A stretch of 64,000 nt of DNA from an uncultured Saprospiraceae bacterium (GTDB lineage: Bacteria; Bacteroidota; Bacteroidia; Chitinophagales; Saprospiraceae), in assembly GCA_937139495.1 (NCBI GenBank), contig CAKZQC010000013.1, positions 62,001-126,000 on the forward strand, written 5' to 3'. The position numbers and the translations under genes are program-made. Below are positions 17,359-26,972 of the stretch, one piece after another. Every line of letters starts with the position of its first letter. Within the stretch, counting starts at the first letter, position 1. The notes under the pieces are model-generated. The model searched no databases and was not told where the DNA came from. It saw nothing but the letters and a program-made list of their open reading frames with translations.

Positions 17359-19521
17359 TTAGTTGCTTTTACGCTCATCAACAATATCAGCTTCATCTTT
17401 GATATCCGACAAAATACTACCAGATACTGCTCTAGTCACGATGTTGTTCATGTCTGTTTGTGTTTGTTTCATGTCTGTGATAGCAGGCGCTTCTGCCTTG
17501 CTAGTAGGACGCACTACATATACACCAGCATTACCTGCTACAGCTTTTGATACTTGACCAGTAGCGGTTACAGCAGCAGCACCCAATACTTTGGATTCTG
17601 TTACCACAGCACTTATTTTGGCATCACCATATTTAACAGCGTTTGCAGTTTGTACATTTGTACCATATTTGCTAGCAATAGCTTCTAAGCTAGAAGCACT
17701 TTTGAGTTCGTTATTTACGATTTCTGCTTTTGCTTTGTTACGCAAAATACGATCTACTTCTGCTTGTACGATTGGGTCACTTGCGTCAGCTAATCCTTTA
17801 GGTGTTTTTTTAGTAAGAGATGCTACTACAAATTGACTAGTATAGTTCAATTCTTCGTTATCAATACGGAACATCTCAAGAGATACGTCATTGACAGCAG
17901 TTTTGGAATTATGAGCCCACTCAATAATTTTAGCGGAAGCATCATTTTTGCCCAAACCATTAATTTCGTATCCATCAGGCTGCAAACTAGCAGAAGAACC
18001 TACCTGTATGTTTTGTTCTTTGGCAGCTTTGCTCATAGAAGCAGCGTCACGGTTGGCAATAATAAAGTCATTGACTTTAGATTCTACTGCCTTACGTGTG
18101 TCATCACTAGGGATAATGTCTCTACCAATTACAGCTAAACGTACTGCTTTTTCGTTGGTATCAAAACGCTCATCAGTAATCTGTATAAGATGAAAACCTT
18201 GTTGTGTACCGATAATTCTCAAGCTATCTTTTTTGCCTGAGTAGAAAAGGTATTCTTTCAAGAACTCGTCACCGCCTTCTTTGCCAGTCCAGCCCATGTC
18301 ACCACCATTTCTTTTGCTTTCGAAGTCTTGGCTAAATAGAGTTGCCAAAGAATCAAAAGAAGCATCTTCGTTTGTTGTCAATACGTTCTTCAAAGAATCT
18401 AACAACTGACGACCTCTTTGCAATTGTGCTTGCGTTTGTACTTGGAACAAGATATGACGTGCTCTAACAGAATCAGGCATGATTTTGTGATCGACTACTT
18501 TAGCAATACGGTATTGACCGTTGTGCAAGTAAGGACCTACTACCGTACCATTCTGAGCATTCATCAACGAATCGTGCAATGACTTAGGTTCTTTAATTTC
18601 GTCTTTAGTATAATAAGTAGATTCAAATACTTCTCCGTTTGCTTCTACGAAGAAAGTATCATTTTCTTCTGTCATAAATTCTTTTGCTTTATCTGCCATC
18701 TCTGTGTAGATATCCATAGAATCTTTGGCAGTAGGGATCACATCAAAAGTCAAAAAGTCCACGTTGACAGAAGCTTCACGCTTGTATCCTCTAGGATTAG
18801 CCTTGATATAAGCATTGATATCTGCATCCGAAATGTCTTTAGTACCCTGTATGGCACTATAAGGAATAGCAGTATATTCAAAGCTATAAGCAGTATTGCG
18901 CAGCTTGTTTTCAGATTCTGCCATCCAAGTAGGAGTGAAGAAACCGTTATCTAAAGCATTGAAATACTTAGTTTGTAGGCGTTGAGATTCTACACGTTTT
19001 TTCAACGAAACCCAATCCTCAAATTGTTTTTCAGCTGCTGCACGATTTTCGTCAGGAACATTTGCCATGAACGTAGCTTTATCAGCATAATTATCTAGTC
19101 TGTCCTGAATAGCAGCCATATCAATTTGATTTGTTTGTGGGTTGGTGAATTGCTGTTGCACTTCACGACTCATCACAAAACGGTCTTTGCTAGTGAACAA
19201 TTGTCCCATTTCTGGAGCAGTCACTTCAAAACCAGCTTCTTTGGCTTTCTGAATCATCAATCGAGTCACTACGATTTCGTTCCAAGCATTGGCTTCAATC
19301 TCTTGATCAACCATTCCTCTATTCTTGTAACGTGCAGAAACTGCGTTATAATCTTGTCTTGTTATTTTCTCACCATTGATACTACCAACTTTTATACTGG
19401 TATTGTTCAATTTGTTTTGAGGACCACTGGCATCCATGAATAAAAAAGAACCGATACCTATAAATATCAATCCCATCATTACCCAGCCAAAACGGTTTCT
19501 AATTGTTCCTAATAAAGCCAT
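17359..19521 (-). CDS. PpiD/SurA-type peptidyl-prolyl isomerase, membrane-anchored
   Basis: A foldase for proteins leaving the Sec channel. The start is set at the ATG at 19521, giving MALLGTIRNRFGWVMMGLIFIGIG, an N-terminal anchor segment of the PpiD type; 16 codons of open frame upstream lack that character. After the anchor come a SurA-like N-terminal helical region (about 35-230) and a parvulin rotamase domain (about 340-450) with the signature RARHILFQV, DMGWTGKEGGDEF and GFHLIQITD. A long C-terminal extension follows. The length, 720 residues, is near that of Bacteroidota members. A consensus -7 element lies 45 bases upstream on the minus strand. Periplasmic location is inferred. Confidence 0.88.
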   Translation of the reverse strand: MALLGTIRNRFGWVMMGLIFIGIGSFLFMDASGPQNKLNNTSIKVGSINGEKITRQDYNAVSARYKNRGMVDQEIEANAWNEIVVTRLMIQKAKEAGFEVTAPEMGQLFTSKDRFVMSREVQQQFTNPQTNQIDMAAIQDRLDNYADKATFMANVPDENRAAAEKQFEDWVSLKKRVESQRLQTKYFNALDNGFFTPTWMAESENKLRNTAYSFEYTAIPYSAIQGTKDISDADINAYIKANPRGYKREASVNVDFLTFDVIPTAKDSMDIYTEMADKAKEFMTEENDTFFVEANGEVFESTYYTKDEIKEPKSLHDSLMNAQNGTVVGPYLHNGQYRIAKVVDHKIMPDSVRARHILFQVQTQAQLQRGRQLLDSLKNVLTTNEDASFDSLATLFSQDFESKRNGGDMGWTGKEGGDEFLKEYLFYSGKKDSLRIIGTQQGFHLIQITDERFDTNEKAVRLAVIGRDIIPSDDTRKAVESKVNDFIIANRDAASMSKAAKEQNIQVGSSASLQPDGYEINGLGKNDASAKIIEWAHNSKTAVNDVSLEMFRIDNEELNYTSQFVVASLTKKTPKGLADASDPIVQAEVDRILRNKAKAEIVNNELKSASSLEAIASKYGTNVQTANAVKYGDAKISAVVTESKVLGAAAVTATGQVSKAVAGNAGVYVVRPTSKAEAPAITDMKQTQTDMNNIVTRAVSGSILSDIKDEADIVDERKSN

Positions 19522-19566
19522 TGTTTTGTTATCTGTGTTTAATTGTAATATATGTCTGTAATTATT

Positions 19567-19574
19567 CAAATATA
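19567..19574 (-). promoter_or_regulatory. -7 promoter element of the PpiD-like gene
   Basis: The minus strand reads TATATTTG. Transcription would start near 19560, about 40 bases before the ATG at 19521. The -33 element is not obvious. Confidence 0.5.
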
Positions 19575-19805
19575 CCTATGTATAGGTTATTATATCTAGG
19601 TAGAATGGTCGTTTCAACCAAAAAAAGAGGAGGAAAACGGCACAAAAATACATTTTTTTCTGAACCTATAGGTATGAAGCTACTTAAAGTTTTGAATAGA
19701 TAGACAAAAACGTATTGAAAATTAGCAACAATTGATAAAAACAACATCATTTGTCTTAGCCGTGCTCTTATCCTGTGGTAATATGGTAGCAATGAAAAAT
19801 AAGTT

Positions 19806-21137
19806 TTACTCTTCTTCTTTTTCGTACAATTTATCTTCTTCGACTACTTCTATTTTAGTCCCTGCTTTTAGCGTTTTAGAAATGGCATCAAAAGGAGCGT
19901 TTACTACTTTTTGTCCTTCTTGTAGTCCTTTTGTTACTTCGATGTAATCAAAGTTCTGTATGCCCGTTTCTACTTTCTGAATGACGACAGAATCACCTTG
20001 CTGAACAAATACACATTGGTAGAGTTGCTTTTTTTCTTTGTTGCTACCTTTGGCTACTTCATTTTCTCTAGCCGTGACCGAAGCCGCAGGCACAGAAAGC
20101 GTATTGTATTTGGTATTGGTTTTTATTTCGGCAGCAGCCGACAAACCTGCACGGAAAGGAGAGCGACCATTGCCCTTGTCCAGATCAGCATAAGATTCTT
20201 CGAGTACCAATATTTTTACCTCAAAGTTGGTCACAGCGTCAGAAGTCAATTGCGAAGCACCCACTACACTACTAAGCCCAGTTGCCGTATTGGCAATCTG
20301 GGTCACCAAACCCACAAACTTGCGGTTGGGGTACGCATCTAATTCTATATCGGCGGTATCGCCAATAGCAGTACTCAGAATATCTCTTTCGTTGACATCT
20401 ACTCGTACTTCTACCGATTTTAGATTTGCAATTTTCAAGATAGGAGTGCCAGCCATCTGTGCGGTACCGACTACTTGTTCGCCTTGTTTTTTGTAGAGTG
20501 TCGAAACGACCCCATCAATAGGAGCGTAGATGTTAGTTTGCGATAAGTTTTTTTGTTGTTCTCTTACCGTCGCTTGTGAACTTTCTACCGCATATTGTGC
20601 TGCCAATATATTCTGAGCAGCAGCTTCTAAGTTGGCTTTAGTTGTATTGAAACTAGCTTGAGCGGCTTCAAACTCTATTTTGGGAATAACGCCCTCATTA
20701 TAGAGTTTTTCGTTGCGTTCGTACGTCAATCGAATATTTTCAAACTGTGCTTCTAGTTGTTTTTTCTGAGCCTTAGAAGAGGCTAATTGAGCCTTGCTAC
20801 CTTGGGTAGCCGCTTGCGCTCTAGCTACTATGGAGGCGAGGGCATCGGCATCTACTTTGGCAAGCAAATCGCCTTTTTTGACTAAATCACCTTCTTTGAT
20901 ATACAACTCTGTGAGTGTGCCTGACACATTGGAGGTTATTTCCAATTCGGTAGCAGGAAATAGCTTGCCCGTAGCGGCGACAAACTCTACGATAGTACGT
21001 TTTGTGGCAGTAGCCACGGCTACTTTTTCTTTTTTCGCTTCCTTGGTGCTTAGCTTATAAGCTACAGCAGCGCCGACTATTACTACTATGACGAGTAGAA
21101 TGAGCCATTTTTTGGATTTCTTTTTTGTACGTGCCAT
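19806..21137 (-). CDS. Periplasmic adaptor (membrane fusion) subunit of an efflux pump, MacA/AcrA-like
   Basis: The 443-residue protein links an inner-membrane transporter to a TolC-type channel. A basic N-terminus and one membrane segment (about 11-27) precede a lipoyl/barrel-sandwich half motif (GTLTELYIKEGDLVKKGDLLAKVDAD, residues about 73-98). A long Ala/Gln-rich helical hairpin (about 105-190) and the second lipoyl half (NIYAPIDGVVSTLYKKQGEQV) follow. The C-terminal beta domain contains LSVPAASVTARENEV, typical of MacA-type adaptors. The TolC-like gene lies directly upstream in the same operon. No ABC or RND permease gene is nearby, so the inner-membrane partner must be encoded elsewhere. 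Confidence 0.9.
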   Translation of the reverse strand: MARTKKKSKKWLILLVIVVIVGAAVAYKLSTKEAKKEKVAVATATKRTIVEFVAATGKLFPATELEITSNVSGTLTELYIKEGDLVKKGDLLAKVDADALASIVARAQAATQGSKAQLASSKAQKKQLEAQFENIRLTYERNEKLYNEGVIPKIEFEAAQASFNTTKANLEAAAQNILAAQYAVESSQATVREQQKNLSQTNIYAPIDGVVSTLYKKQGEQVVGTAQMAGTPILKIANLKSVEVRVDVNERDILSTAIGDTADIELDAYPNRKFVGLVTQIANTATGLSSVVGASQLTSDAVTNFEVKILVLEESYADLDKGNGRSPFRAGLSAAAEIKTNTKYNTLSVPAASVTARENEVAKGSNKEKKQLYQCVFVQQGDSVVIQKVETGIQNFDYIEVTKGLQEGQKVVNAPFDAISKTLKAGTKIEVVEEDKLYEKEEE

Positions 21138-21188
21138 ATTGTTATTGATAAGGTCAATTTGAAGTAAATACTATGGTATCGTGCTATT

Positions 21189-22628
21189 TTATTCTATTGT
21201 AATAGCAGTACCTTTGTAGAAATCCAATATTTTTAGTTTAAATAAATAATCATATTTTGCTTGTAGCAAGTTCGATTCGGAGGAGATGAGTATATTCTGC
21301 ACACTGGTCAACTCAAACGAGTTGACTACGCCCAAATCAAATCGCTTGCGGGTATTTTGTACTGACATACGAGTAGCCGTTACCGTGTTTTTGGCGGCTT
21401 TATAACGTTCGGCTGCTGCTTTGACGTCATTCAACGCCCTATCTATGTTTCCCTTGAGGGCTACTTCTTGTTGTTTGGTTGCCAATTCGGCGGACTTGAC
21501 CGCTAGTTCGGCACGCTGTATGCTGATTCGGGTACGCATACCGTTGAATATTGGCACCGAAATATTGATACCTACATTACCAGATATATTGTCACCTAAT
21601 TGCGAAAAGTAAGGAATTACATCTCCTCTACGAGCCTGAAAATTAGGAATCTGAACCAATACGGGGTCTTGTGTAGCAATCACCGCTCCGCCTACTGGAA
21701 AATAACTACTATCAACACCATCAAAACTGCGGGAAGCACCCGAAAAATTGGTTTGTAAACCACCATACAAATTGATGGAAGGATATAAGCCACCTTTGGC
21801 AATATCTACGCCTATTTTGGCACTGTTTTCTCTCAACTTGGAGGCGGCAATATTAGGTTGAGTATTGACCGCTTGTTCATAGACGGCTTCCAATGTCGCC
21901 AAGTTAGTCACTTCATCTACTTCAAAATCTTGGATTGGTTCGATGTCAATGGACTCCGATACATCTAAATTCATCAATGTTTTGAGATTGACAAATGCCA
22001 ATTGTAGGCTATTTTGAGCATTGACAATATTTTCTTGATCTCTAGCGGTTTGCGCAATCAAATCATACTTGCTGTTGTCCGCAACGACACCTGCATCAAT
22101 CAATTTTTTGGTCTGTTCTAGTTGAGCCGTCGTTACTTTTGCTTGCTCCGTAAGTACTTGTACACTCTCTTTTGCCAACAAAATAGACAAATAAATCTGA
22201 GCGACTTGTAGCGAAATATCATTACGAGTTTGTTCTACATCTTTTTGAGCTGCCGCTACATCTACCTTCGATTGTATAATGCCGTTCCGAATCTGAAGCC
22301 CCTGAAAAATAGGCTGATTAAGATTGAGTCCCAACGAAGAAGATTGGGTCACTTGATTGACATAACTATAAGAGGTTACATCAATAGACCGACCAAAGTT
22401 GAAGCCGTGTCGGAAACTTGCATTCGCGGTCGGAAACTGTGCCCAATAAGCCTGTTTTTGTCCTAATTTGGCTTGTTGTACCGCCAGATTTGCTTGCTGT
22501 ACTTGCAAGCTGTTTTGATAAGCATAATCAATACAACGCTGTAGCGACCAAGATTCGCCACCGTCTTGCGCTAGCAGTACGGCACTGTTGCAAAACAATA
22601 AGATGCCTACTATCCATATGTATTTCAT
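21189..22628 (-). CDS. TolC-family outer membrane efflux channel
   Basis: A 479-residue protein with a signal peptide ending at LLAQ. The mature start WSLQRCIDYAYQNSLQVQQANL is the classic first helix of the OEP family (usually LxLxeaixxAlxnNp). Two OEP halves of about 200 residues follow, each with long heptad-rich helices (AQKDVEQTRNDISLQVAQIYLSI and its partner near 370-440) and beta segments near GLNLNQPIFQG and GINISVPIFNG, which mark the two matching barrel strands. It precedes the adaptor gene by 51 bases on the minus strand, forming a tripartite-pump pair without the inner-membrane pump. Confidence 0.92.
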   Translation of the reverse strand: MKYIWIVGILLFCNSAVLLAQDGGESWSLQRCIDYAYQNSLQVQQANLAVQQAKLGQKQAYWAQFPTANASFRHGFNFGRSIDVTSYSYVNQVTQSSSLGLNLNQPIFQGLQIRNGIIQSKVDVAAAQKDVEQTRNDISLQVAQIYLSILLAKESVQVLTEQAKVTTAQLEQTKKLIDAGVVADNSKYDLIAQTARDQENIVNAQNSLQLAFVNLKTLMNLDVSESIDIEPIQDFEVDEVTNLATLEAVYEQAVNTQPNIAASKLRENSAKIGVDIAKGGLYPSINLYGGLQTNFSGASRSFDGVDSSYFPVGGAVIATQDPVLVQIPNFQARRGDVIPYFSQLGDNISGNVGINISVPIFNGMRTRISIQRAELAVKSAELATKQQEVALKGNIDRALNDVKAAAERYKAAKNTVTATRMSVQNTRKRFDLGVVNSFELTSVQNILISSESNLLQAKYDYLFKLKILDFYKGTAITIE

Positions 22629-22691
22629 AAGCTGTGTTTCTTTGTAGATAAATCTAAAAATTGAGATTAGAAATAGAGCTGTTTTTTAGCT

Positions 22692-24563
22692 CTATTGTTC
22701 ATTCATTTTTTTGCCTTTCATAGCATTCGTTATGTTATGATCCATAGCCCTATGAGCCATCGGTGTGGTGTATTCGTTGAGGTCTTCCATAGCTTTGTGT
22801 ATGGCATCTTTATCGCTGCCTTTGGTTGCCTTTTCTAGAGCTTTCGCCAATGTCTTGGTTTGGTCAATTTCTTCTGCGGATAAGATAGCTTGGTTTTGCA
22901 CCACAAATTTGCCAGTCGAAAGCAATACATTATTAGCTTCTGTTTGAGCTTCTATCAATGCACGCACCGCCATATCTTCTTTGGCATTCTTGATAGAGTC
23001 AAGGAGCATTTTGCCCATTTCTGTTTCCGAAATACCATAAGTCGGTTTCATTTCTACGGTCTGCTCTACCCCCGAACGGAGTTCTTTGGCTCTCACTTTG
23101 AGAATGCCATCAGCATTGAGCAAGAAGTGTATTTCTATTTTGGGAATACCTGCGGGCATAGGAGGAATCCCACGCAATACAAATTCGCCCAATTTACGAT
23201 TGTCATTGATCAAATCTCGTTCCCCTTGATAGACGGCTACTTTTAGATTGGATTGACCATCAATTGAGGTGGTATATTGTCTGCCTGCTTTGATAGGAAC
23301 TTTGGTATTGCGTGCAATAATCGTGTCCATCAGTCCGCCGACCGTTTCGATACCGAGCGAAAGAGGCGTAATATCAAGCAATAATATATCTTGGTTGTTT
23401 CCTGCCAATATATCGGCTTGGACAGCGGCACCCATGGCAACTACTTCATCAGGATTAAGGTTGTTGTTGGGGGCTTTCTCAAAGAAATTTTGTACAGCAT
23501 CTTGTACCAATTGCATACGAGTAGAACCGCCTACCATGATGATTTCATCAATAGCCGACTTTTCTACTTTTGCATCTTTTAGAGCATTGCGACAAGCGAC
23601 CAAAGTACGGTCAATGAGTGGCTGTACAAGTTGTTGAAATTCATTAGCCGAAAGGCTGCACATTTGCCCTTTGATGAGTGTCGTATAATGATCTTGTTTA
23701 GAAATCGCTTTTTTCGCTTTCTCTGCTTCCAGTCTTAATGTTTGCTGCAATACAGGATTGTTGGAGGTGTCAAAGTTATGCTGTGCTATCCAATGTTGTT
23801 GAATGGCTCTATCGAAGTCATCACCGCCCAAAAAAGTATCGCCATTGGTTGCCAATACTTCAAAGATACCATGTTCTATTTTTAGGATAGAAATATCGAA
23901 TGTGCCACCGCCCAAATCATAAACCGCTACAGTCTGAATGGTATCACTATCTAGTCCAATTCCATACGCCAAACTGGCTGCGGTAGGTTCGTTGACGATA
24001 CGCAATACATCTAGTCCCGCCAGTTTGCCAGCATCTCTAGTGGCTTGACGTTGTGCATCATTGAAGTAGGCGGGTACTGTTATCACCGCTTTGGTAATAA
24101 TAGTATCCAATGTTTTTTCTATTCTTCTTTTTAGCTGTGCCAATATCTTGGCAGAAAGCTCAATAGGCGTATAAAAATTATCTTGAATACGAACTTTGAC
24201 CAAGCCATTGTCCGTGTCATTGTCAATAATTTGATACGCAAAAAGATCTTTGTGCTGCTCCAAATCTTGATAGGATTTGCCCATTAGTCGCTTCACCGAA
24301 AAAATGGTGTTCTGAGGGTCGGAGAGTAGCTTTTCGGCTGCCTCTGTTCCTACGATTACGTCCATTGGCGAATTGAAATGAATGATGGAAGGCACAAGGG
24401 CATTTTTGCCAGTATGGTCAGTTACTACTATGGGTTTGCCATCTTGGACGTACGCTACCAAGCTATTGGTCGTACCTAAGTCGATGCCTACTATTATATT
24501 GTCATGTACTGCTTTAGCGATTTTGACTTCGCCCTTCGATAAATCTATTGGAATTTTTGCCAT
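22692..24563 (-). CDS. hscA: Hsp70-family chaperone, HscA type
   Basis: A 623-residue Hsp70. The ATPase domain shows [16 protein letters not shown] at the N-terminus, the connect motif [29 protein letters not shown], and the linker [19 protein letters not shown]. The phrase [16 protein letters not shown] matches the HscA-specific TISSVKRLMGRS region rather than general DnaK, and the N-terminal extension before the first strand also fits HscA. HscA drives Fe-S transfer from IscU. No hscB, iscU or fdx gene adjoins; the cysteine desulfurase is about 10 kb away. The TolC-like gene starts 63 bases after its stop on the same strand, so co-transcription is possible but not functionally explained. 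Confidence 0.85.
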   Translation of the reverse strand: MAKIPIDLSKGEVKIAKAVHDNIIVGIDLGTTNSLVAYVQDGKPIVVTDHTGKNALVPSIIHFNSPMDVIVGTEAAEKLLSDPQNTIFSVKRLMGKSYQDLEQHKDLFAYQIIDNDTDNGLVKVRIQDNFYTPIELSAKILAQLKRRIEKTLDTIITKAVITVPAYFNDAQRQATRDAGKLAGLDVLRIVNEPTAASLAYGIGLDSDTIQTVAVYDLGGGTFDISILKIEHGIFEVLATNGDTFLGGDDFDRAIQQHWIAQHNFDTSNNPVLQQTLRLEAEKAKKAISKQDHYTTLIKGQMCSLSANEFQQLVQPLIDRTLVACRNALKDAKVEKSAIDEIIMVGGSTRMQLVQDAVQNFFEKAPNNNLNPDEVVAMGAAVQADILAGNNQDILLLDITPLSLGIETVGGLMDTIIARNTKVPIKAGRQYTTSIDGQSNLKVAVYQGERDLINDNRKLGEFVLRGIPPMPAGIPKIEIHFLLNADGILKVRAKELRSGVEQTVEMKPTYGISETEMGKMLLDSIKNAKEDMAVRALIEAQTEANNVLLSTGKFVVQNQAILSAEEIDQTKTLAKALEKATKGSDKDAIHKAMEDLNEYTTPMAHRAMDHNITNAMKGKKMNEQ

Positions 24564-24969
24564 AATTATAAGATGTGCTGCTATTTTCGAGATGGATTAC
24601 CAAAAAAATAAGTATTCCTATCAGTTGTTCAAAAGTAATGTAATTGATGTTAAATATTGCTATTTTTTAGGCGAACGCATTAGTTTCCTTGATGAAAGGA
24701 AGCGTTATATATAGGTTCTACCTAAACAAACGACAAATAGAGTCAATTGTTTGAGCGGCAAAGATACAGCAATTGTCGAAAAAACGATAGTAGCCTTTTG
24801 ATTATCGTAGAATTAGTGAGGGAGTGGGGGCTTTTTTACAAAAAGATTAAAATCGGCTTTGTTTTTCTAATTTATTTTTTGTAAATTTACTCGAATTATT
24901 AAATCTCGTCAGGCACTTTTTATGTGATTGTGCGTGCTGGGTTATACAAGCAGCAACCAACGACCAAAT
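24564..24969. other. Divergent intergenic region, 406 bases
   Basis: The region separates hscA (minus) from the paralogue pair (plus). Minus-strand -7 candidates TACTTTTG (24630-24637) and TATCTTTG (24758-24765) are present but without well-placed -33 elements. No repeat or ORF of note. Confidence 0.4.
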
Positions 24970-25890
24970 ATGGCATTTAAGATAATACCCAAGATAAAGG
25001 CGGACAAGCTCCAAGATCGTAGTCTAGACATCAAGATGATGGACAAATACTACAAGGCAGTACAGAAAGTCATTATCCAAAAGACCAGCCCTGAAGTACC
25101 AACAGATTATTATTGGTGTAACGATTATGCAGAAGGAGATAGTGTCTTCGTATTTGGTACACATAATCCTACTTTCAAAAAAGTATTTAAGGAAACTGCC
25201 AAAGGTCAGCATGGTTTTGAGAAAACTAATATTTCTATTGGCGAGTGTTTTGCACTGAAAGAGAACGAACAATTGATTTTGTGTGTTCGACACAATGCGA
25301 CACAATCAAAAGGTAAAACGGCGGAGTTGTTGCGTGCCTTTAAGAAATTATTGCGTAAGCAATTCAAGGGATTTGCTGATGTTCGATTGATAGAAGGGGC
25401 TTTGGTAGCAGATGCAGATGGCAAAGGGCATACAGAAGTAGAGCCAGAACCAACGACCACCGCTAGTAGTACTACTGCTACAGGTGGTGTTGATGTGCCA
25501 CCAGTGGTTTCGAGAGAAGAAATAGAAAAACGAGGCAAGCAGCTGCAAGAGGGGATTAAGAAATTGAAAAACGATGTAGTGCCACGTTTCAAGAAAAACG
25601 AAACAGGGAAACAAGATGCCGCTTTTGTTCAGGCATTGCGCAAAGCAGCTTCGGTCTGGCTTGCCAAATTGGCACAGGCCGATAGTGATACCGCTAGTAA
25701 GGCATCTGATCAACAAGAAAAATTACAACGAGTATTGCCACAGTGGCAAGATTTGGAAAATAGAATTGCCAACAACAAAACCAAGAGCGATAGCCGCAAA
25801 GCTAGACGAGCAACGGTTAAAGAAATGAATCAAAAAAGAAAACGAATTAAGCAACTACTCAAAAAAGTAGATCTTAAAGCATTTTCGTAA
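24970..25890 (+). CDS. Unknown protein, first of two adjacent paralogues
   Basis: From the ATG at 24970 it has 306 residues. Residues about 1-145 form a globular alpha/beta domain (FKIIPKIKADKLQDRSL; VFVFGTHNPTFKKVFKE; FALKENEQLILCVRHN; LLRAFKKLLRKQFKGFADVRLI). A Thr/Ser/Pro linker (about 150-180) leads to a basic helical C-terminal half with long charged helices ending in KRKRIKQLLKKVDLK. The next gene has the same domain order and recognisable similarity in the first domain. No signal peptide is present. I do not recognise the family. The very basic C-terminus could bind nucleic acid, which is only a guess. Confidence 0.65.
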   Translation: MAFKIIPKIKADKLQDRSLDIKMMDKYYKAVQKVIIQKTSPEVPTDYYWCNDYAEGDSVFVFGTHNPTFKKVFKETAKGQHGFEKTNISIGECFALKENEQLILCVRHNATQSKGKTAELLRAFKKLLRKQFKGFADVRLIEGALVADADGKGHTEVEPEPTTTASSTTATGGVDVPPVVSREEIEKRGKQLQEGIKKLKNDVVPRFKKNETGKQDAAFVQALRKAASVWLAKLAQADSDTASKASDQQEKLQRVLPQWQDLENRIANNKTKSDSRKARRATVKEMNQKRKRIKQLLKKVDLKAFS

Positions 25891-25939
25891 ATAATAACTT
25901 CTAAAACAAACACACAATAACCTGTAAAATATATAAGCT

Positions 25940-26839
25940 ATGAAATTCGCAATGACCAGCAAGGAGCTGAAAAATAAAGAAGTAGTTGCTACAAAAATGG
26001 AAAAGTCTTTGAAAAAGACAATCCAATTTTTAGAAGACAACAAAGGGACAAGATTGCCTTTCTACTATCAATTCGGCTATATTTCTGAACAAGAATCCTT
26101 CATATCTATTGGAGAAGCGAAAGAGGTACACAAAGAGTGGAAAGCTCGCTTAAAGGGTAAAGGACACGAGGGGACTATTGACAAAAAAACAGTAGCTGCT
26201 GGAGAAGTTTATGTAGATGAAAAAACAGGTGTATTCAAATTTGTAGTGAAGGCTGGTTTGATGAAACGCGCACAAGTCAGAATAGCGTTCAGGTCTGTTG
26301 GTGCTATCAAGAAAAAAATCAAGGAAAATTACGAAATCGTTACTTCTGAAGCTCCTGTAGTGGAAGAGGAAGGTTCTAGTACACTCGACAATGTCAAAAA
26401 TGTAGTAGAAGGTGCAGTAGAAACTGTAAAAGATGCTGCTGAAAATGTAATGGAAAACATTGCTGCTTCTGCTGAAGAGTTGGTGGCTGCTGTACAAGAG
26501 TTCAAAAAGAACGAATGGGAAACTTTCAAATCTAAGAAAGACGGAGCCAACGGTCAAGCAGTATTGGCAAAAGGTAAAGTACTATCGCAGCAATTGGAGG
26601 CACTATTGGCAAAAGAAGAGAACAAAAAAGCGGTACAAGCTAAGAAATTTGTCGATGCTAAAGTCGGACAAGTAGAAGGTGCTTTGTCGAAAGCAAAAGG
26701 CAAAAAAGCTGCTGGTAGCTTGGATAAAGTAGCAACTGATATTCACAGTGCTATTGAGGACTTGTTGAGCAACTTTGGCGAAGAAGTAGATGGTATCGGT
26801 GATACACTCAAAGCTACTTTGGATAAATTGAAAGCGTAA
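25940..26839 (+). CDS. Unknown protein, second of two adjacent paralogues
   Basis: 299 residues from an ATG 49 bases after the first paralogue. The N-terminal domain (about 1-130) aligns by eye with that of its neighbour: WKARLKGKGHEGTIDKK with FKETAKGQHGFEKTNIS, VYVDEKTGVFKFVVKAG with FALKENEQLILCVRHNA, and IKKKIKENYEIV with LLRKQFKGFADVRLI. The C-terminal half differs: it is Ala/Val/Glu/Lys-rich with apolipoprotein- or LEA-like amphipathic repeats (VKNVVEGAVETVKDAAENV). Both proteins are thus one shared domain plus a different helical tail. There is no signal peptide and the function is unknown. Two terminators follow. Confidence 0.65.
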   Translation: MKFAMTSKELKNKEVVATKMEKSLKKTIQFLEDNKGTRLPFYYQFGYISEQESFISIGEAKEVHKEWKARLKGKGHEGTIDKKTVAAGEVYVDEKTGVFKFVVKAGLMKRAQVRIAFRSVGAIKKKIKENYEIVTSEAPVVEEEGSSTLDNVKNVVEGAVETVKDAAENVMENIAASAEELVAAVQEFKKNEWETFKSKKDGANGQAVLAKGKVLSQQLEALLAKEENKKAVQAKKFVDAKVGQVEGALSKAKGKKAAGSLDKVATDIHSAIEDLLSNFGEEVDGIGDTLKATLDKLKA

Positions 26840-26859
26840 GATTAAAATGAAAAACAAAG

Positions 26860-26889
26860 AAAAAATACGTGTTTTGCAGCGTATTTTTT
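26860..26889 (+). terminator. Terminator after the paralogue pair, first of two
   Basis: Ten-base perfect repeat AAAAAATACG / CGTATTTTTT with a T-rich arm, 20 bases after the stop at 26839. Confidence 0.65.
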
Positions 26890-26905
26890 GGATAAAATTA
26901 TAATT

Positions 26906-26952
26906 AGAAAGGATTGGTTTATACATTTGTAAACCAATCCTTTCTTTTTTTG
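26906..26952 (+). terminator. Terminator after the paralogue pair, second of two
   Basis: 16-base perfect repeat AGAAAGGATTGGTTTA / TAAACCAATCCTTTCT with an 8-base loop and a T run. It ends just before the adenine deaminase start region. Confidence 0.8.
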
Positions 26953-26972
26953 TGCTTTTAATACATCATATC

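Noticed and set aside
24564..24969. Strong divergent promoter for hscA
   Set aside because: The -7-like elements TACTTTTG and TATCTTTG lack a TTG at 19-21 bases and could be chance in AT-rich DNA.
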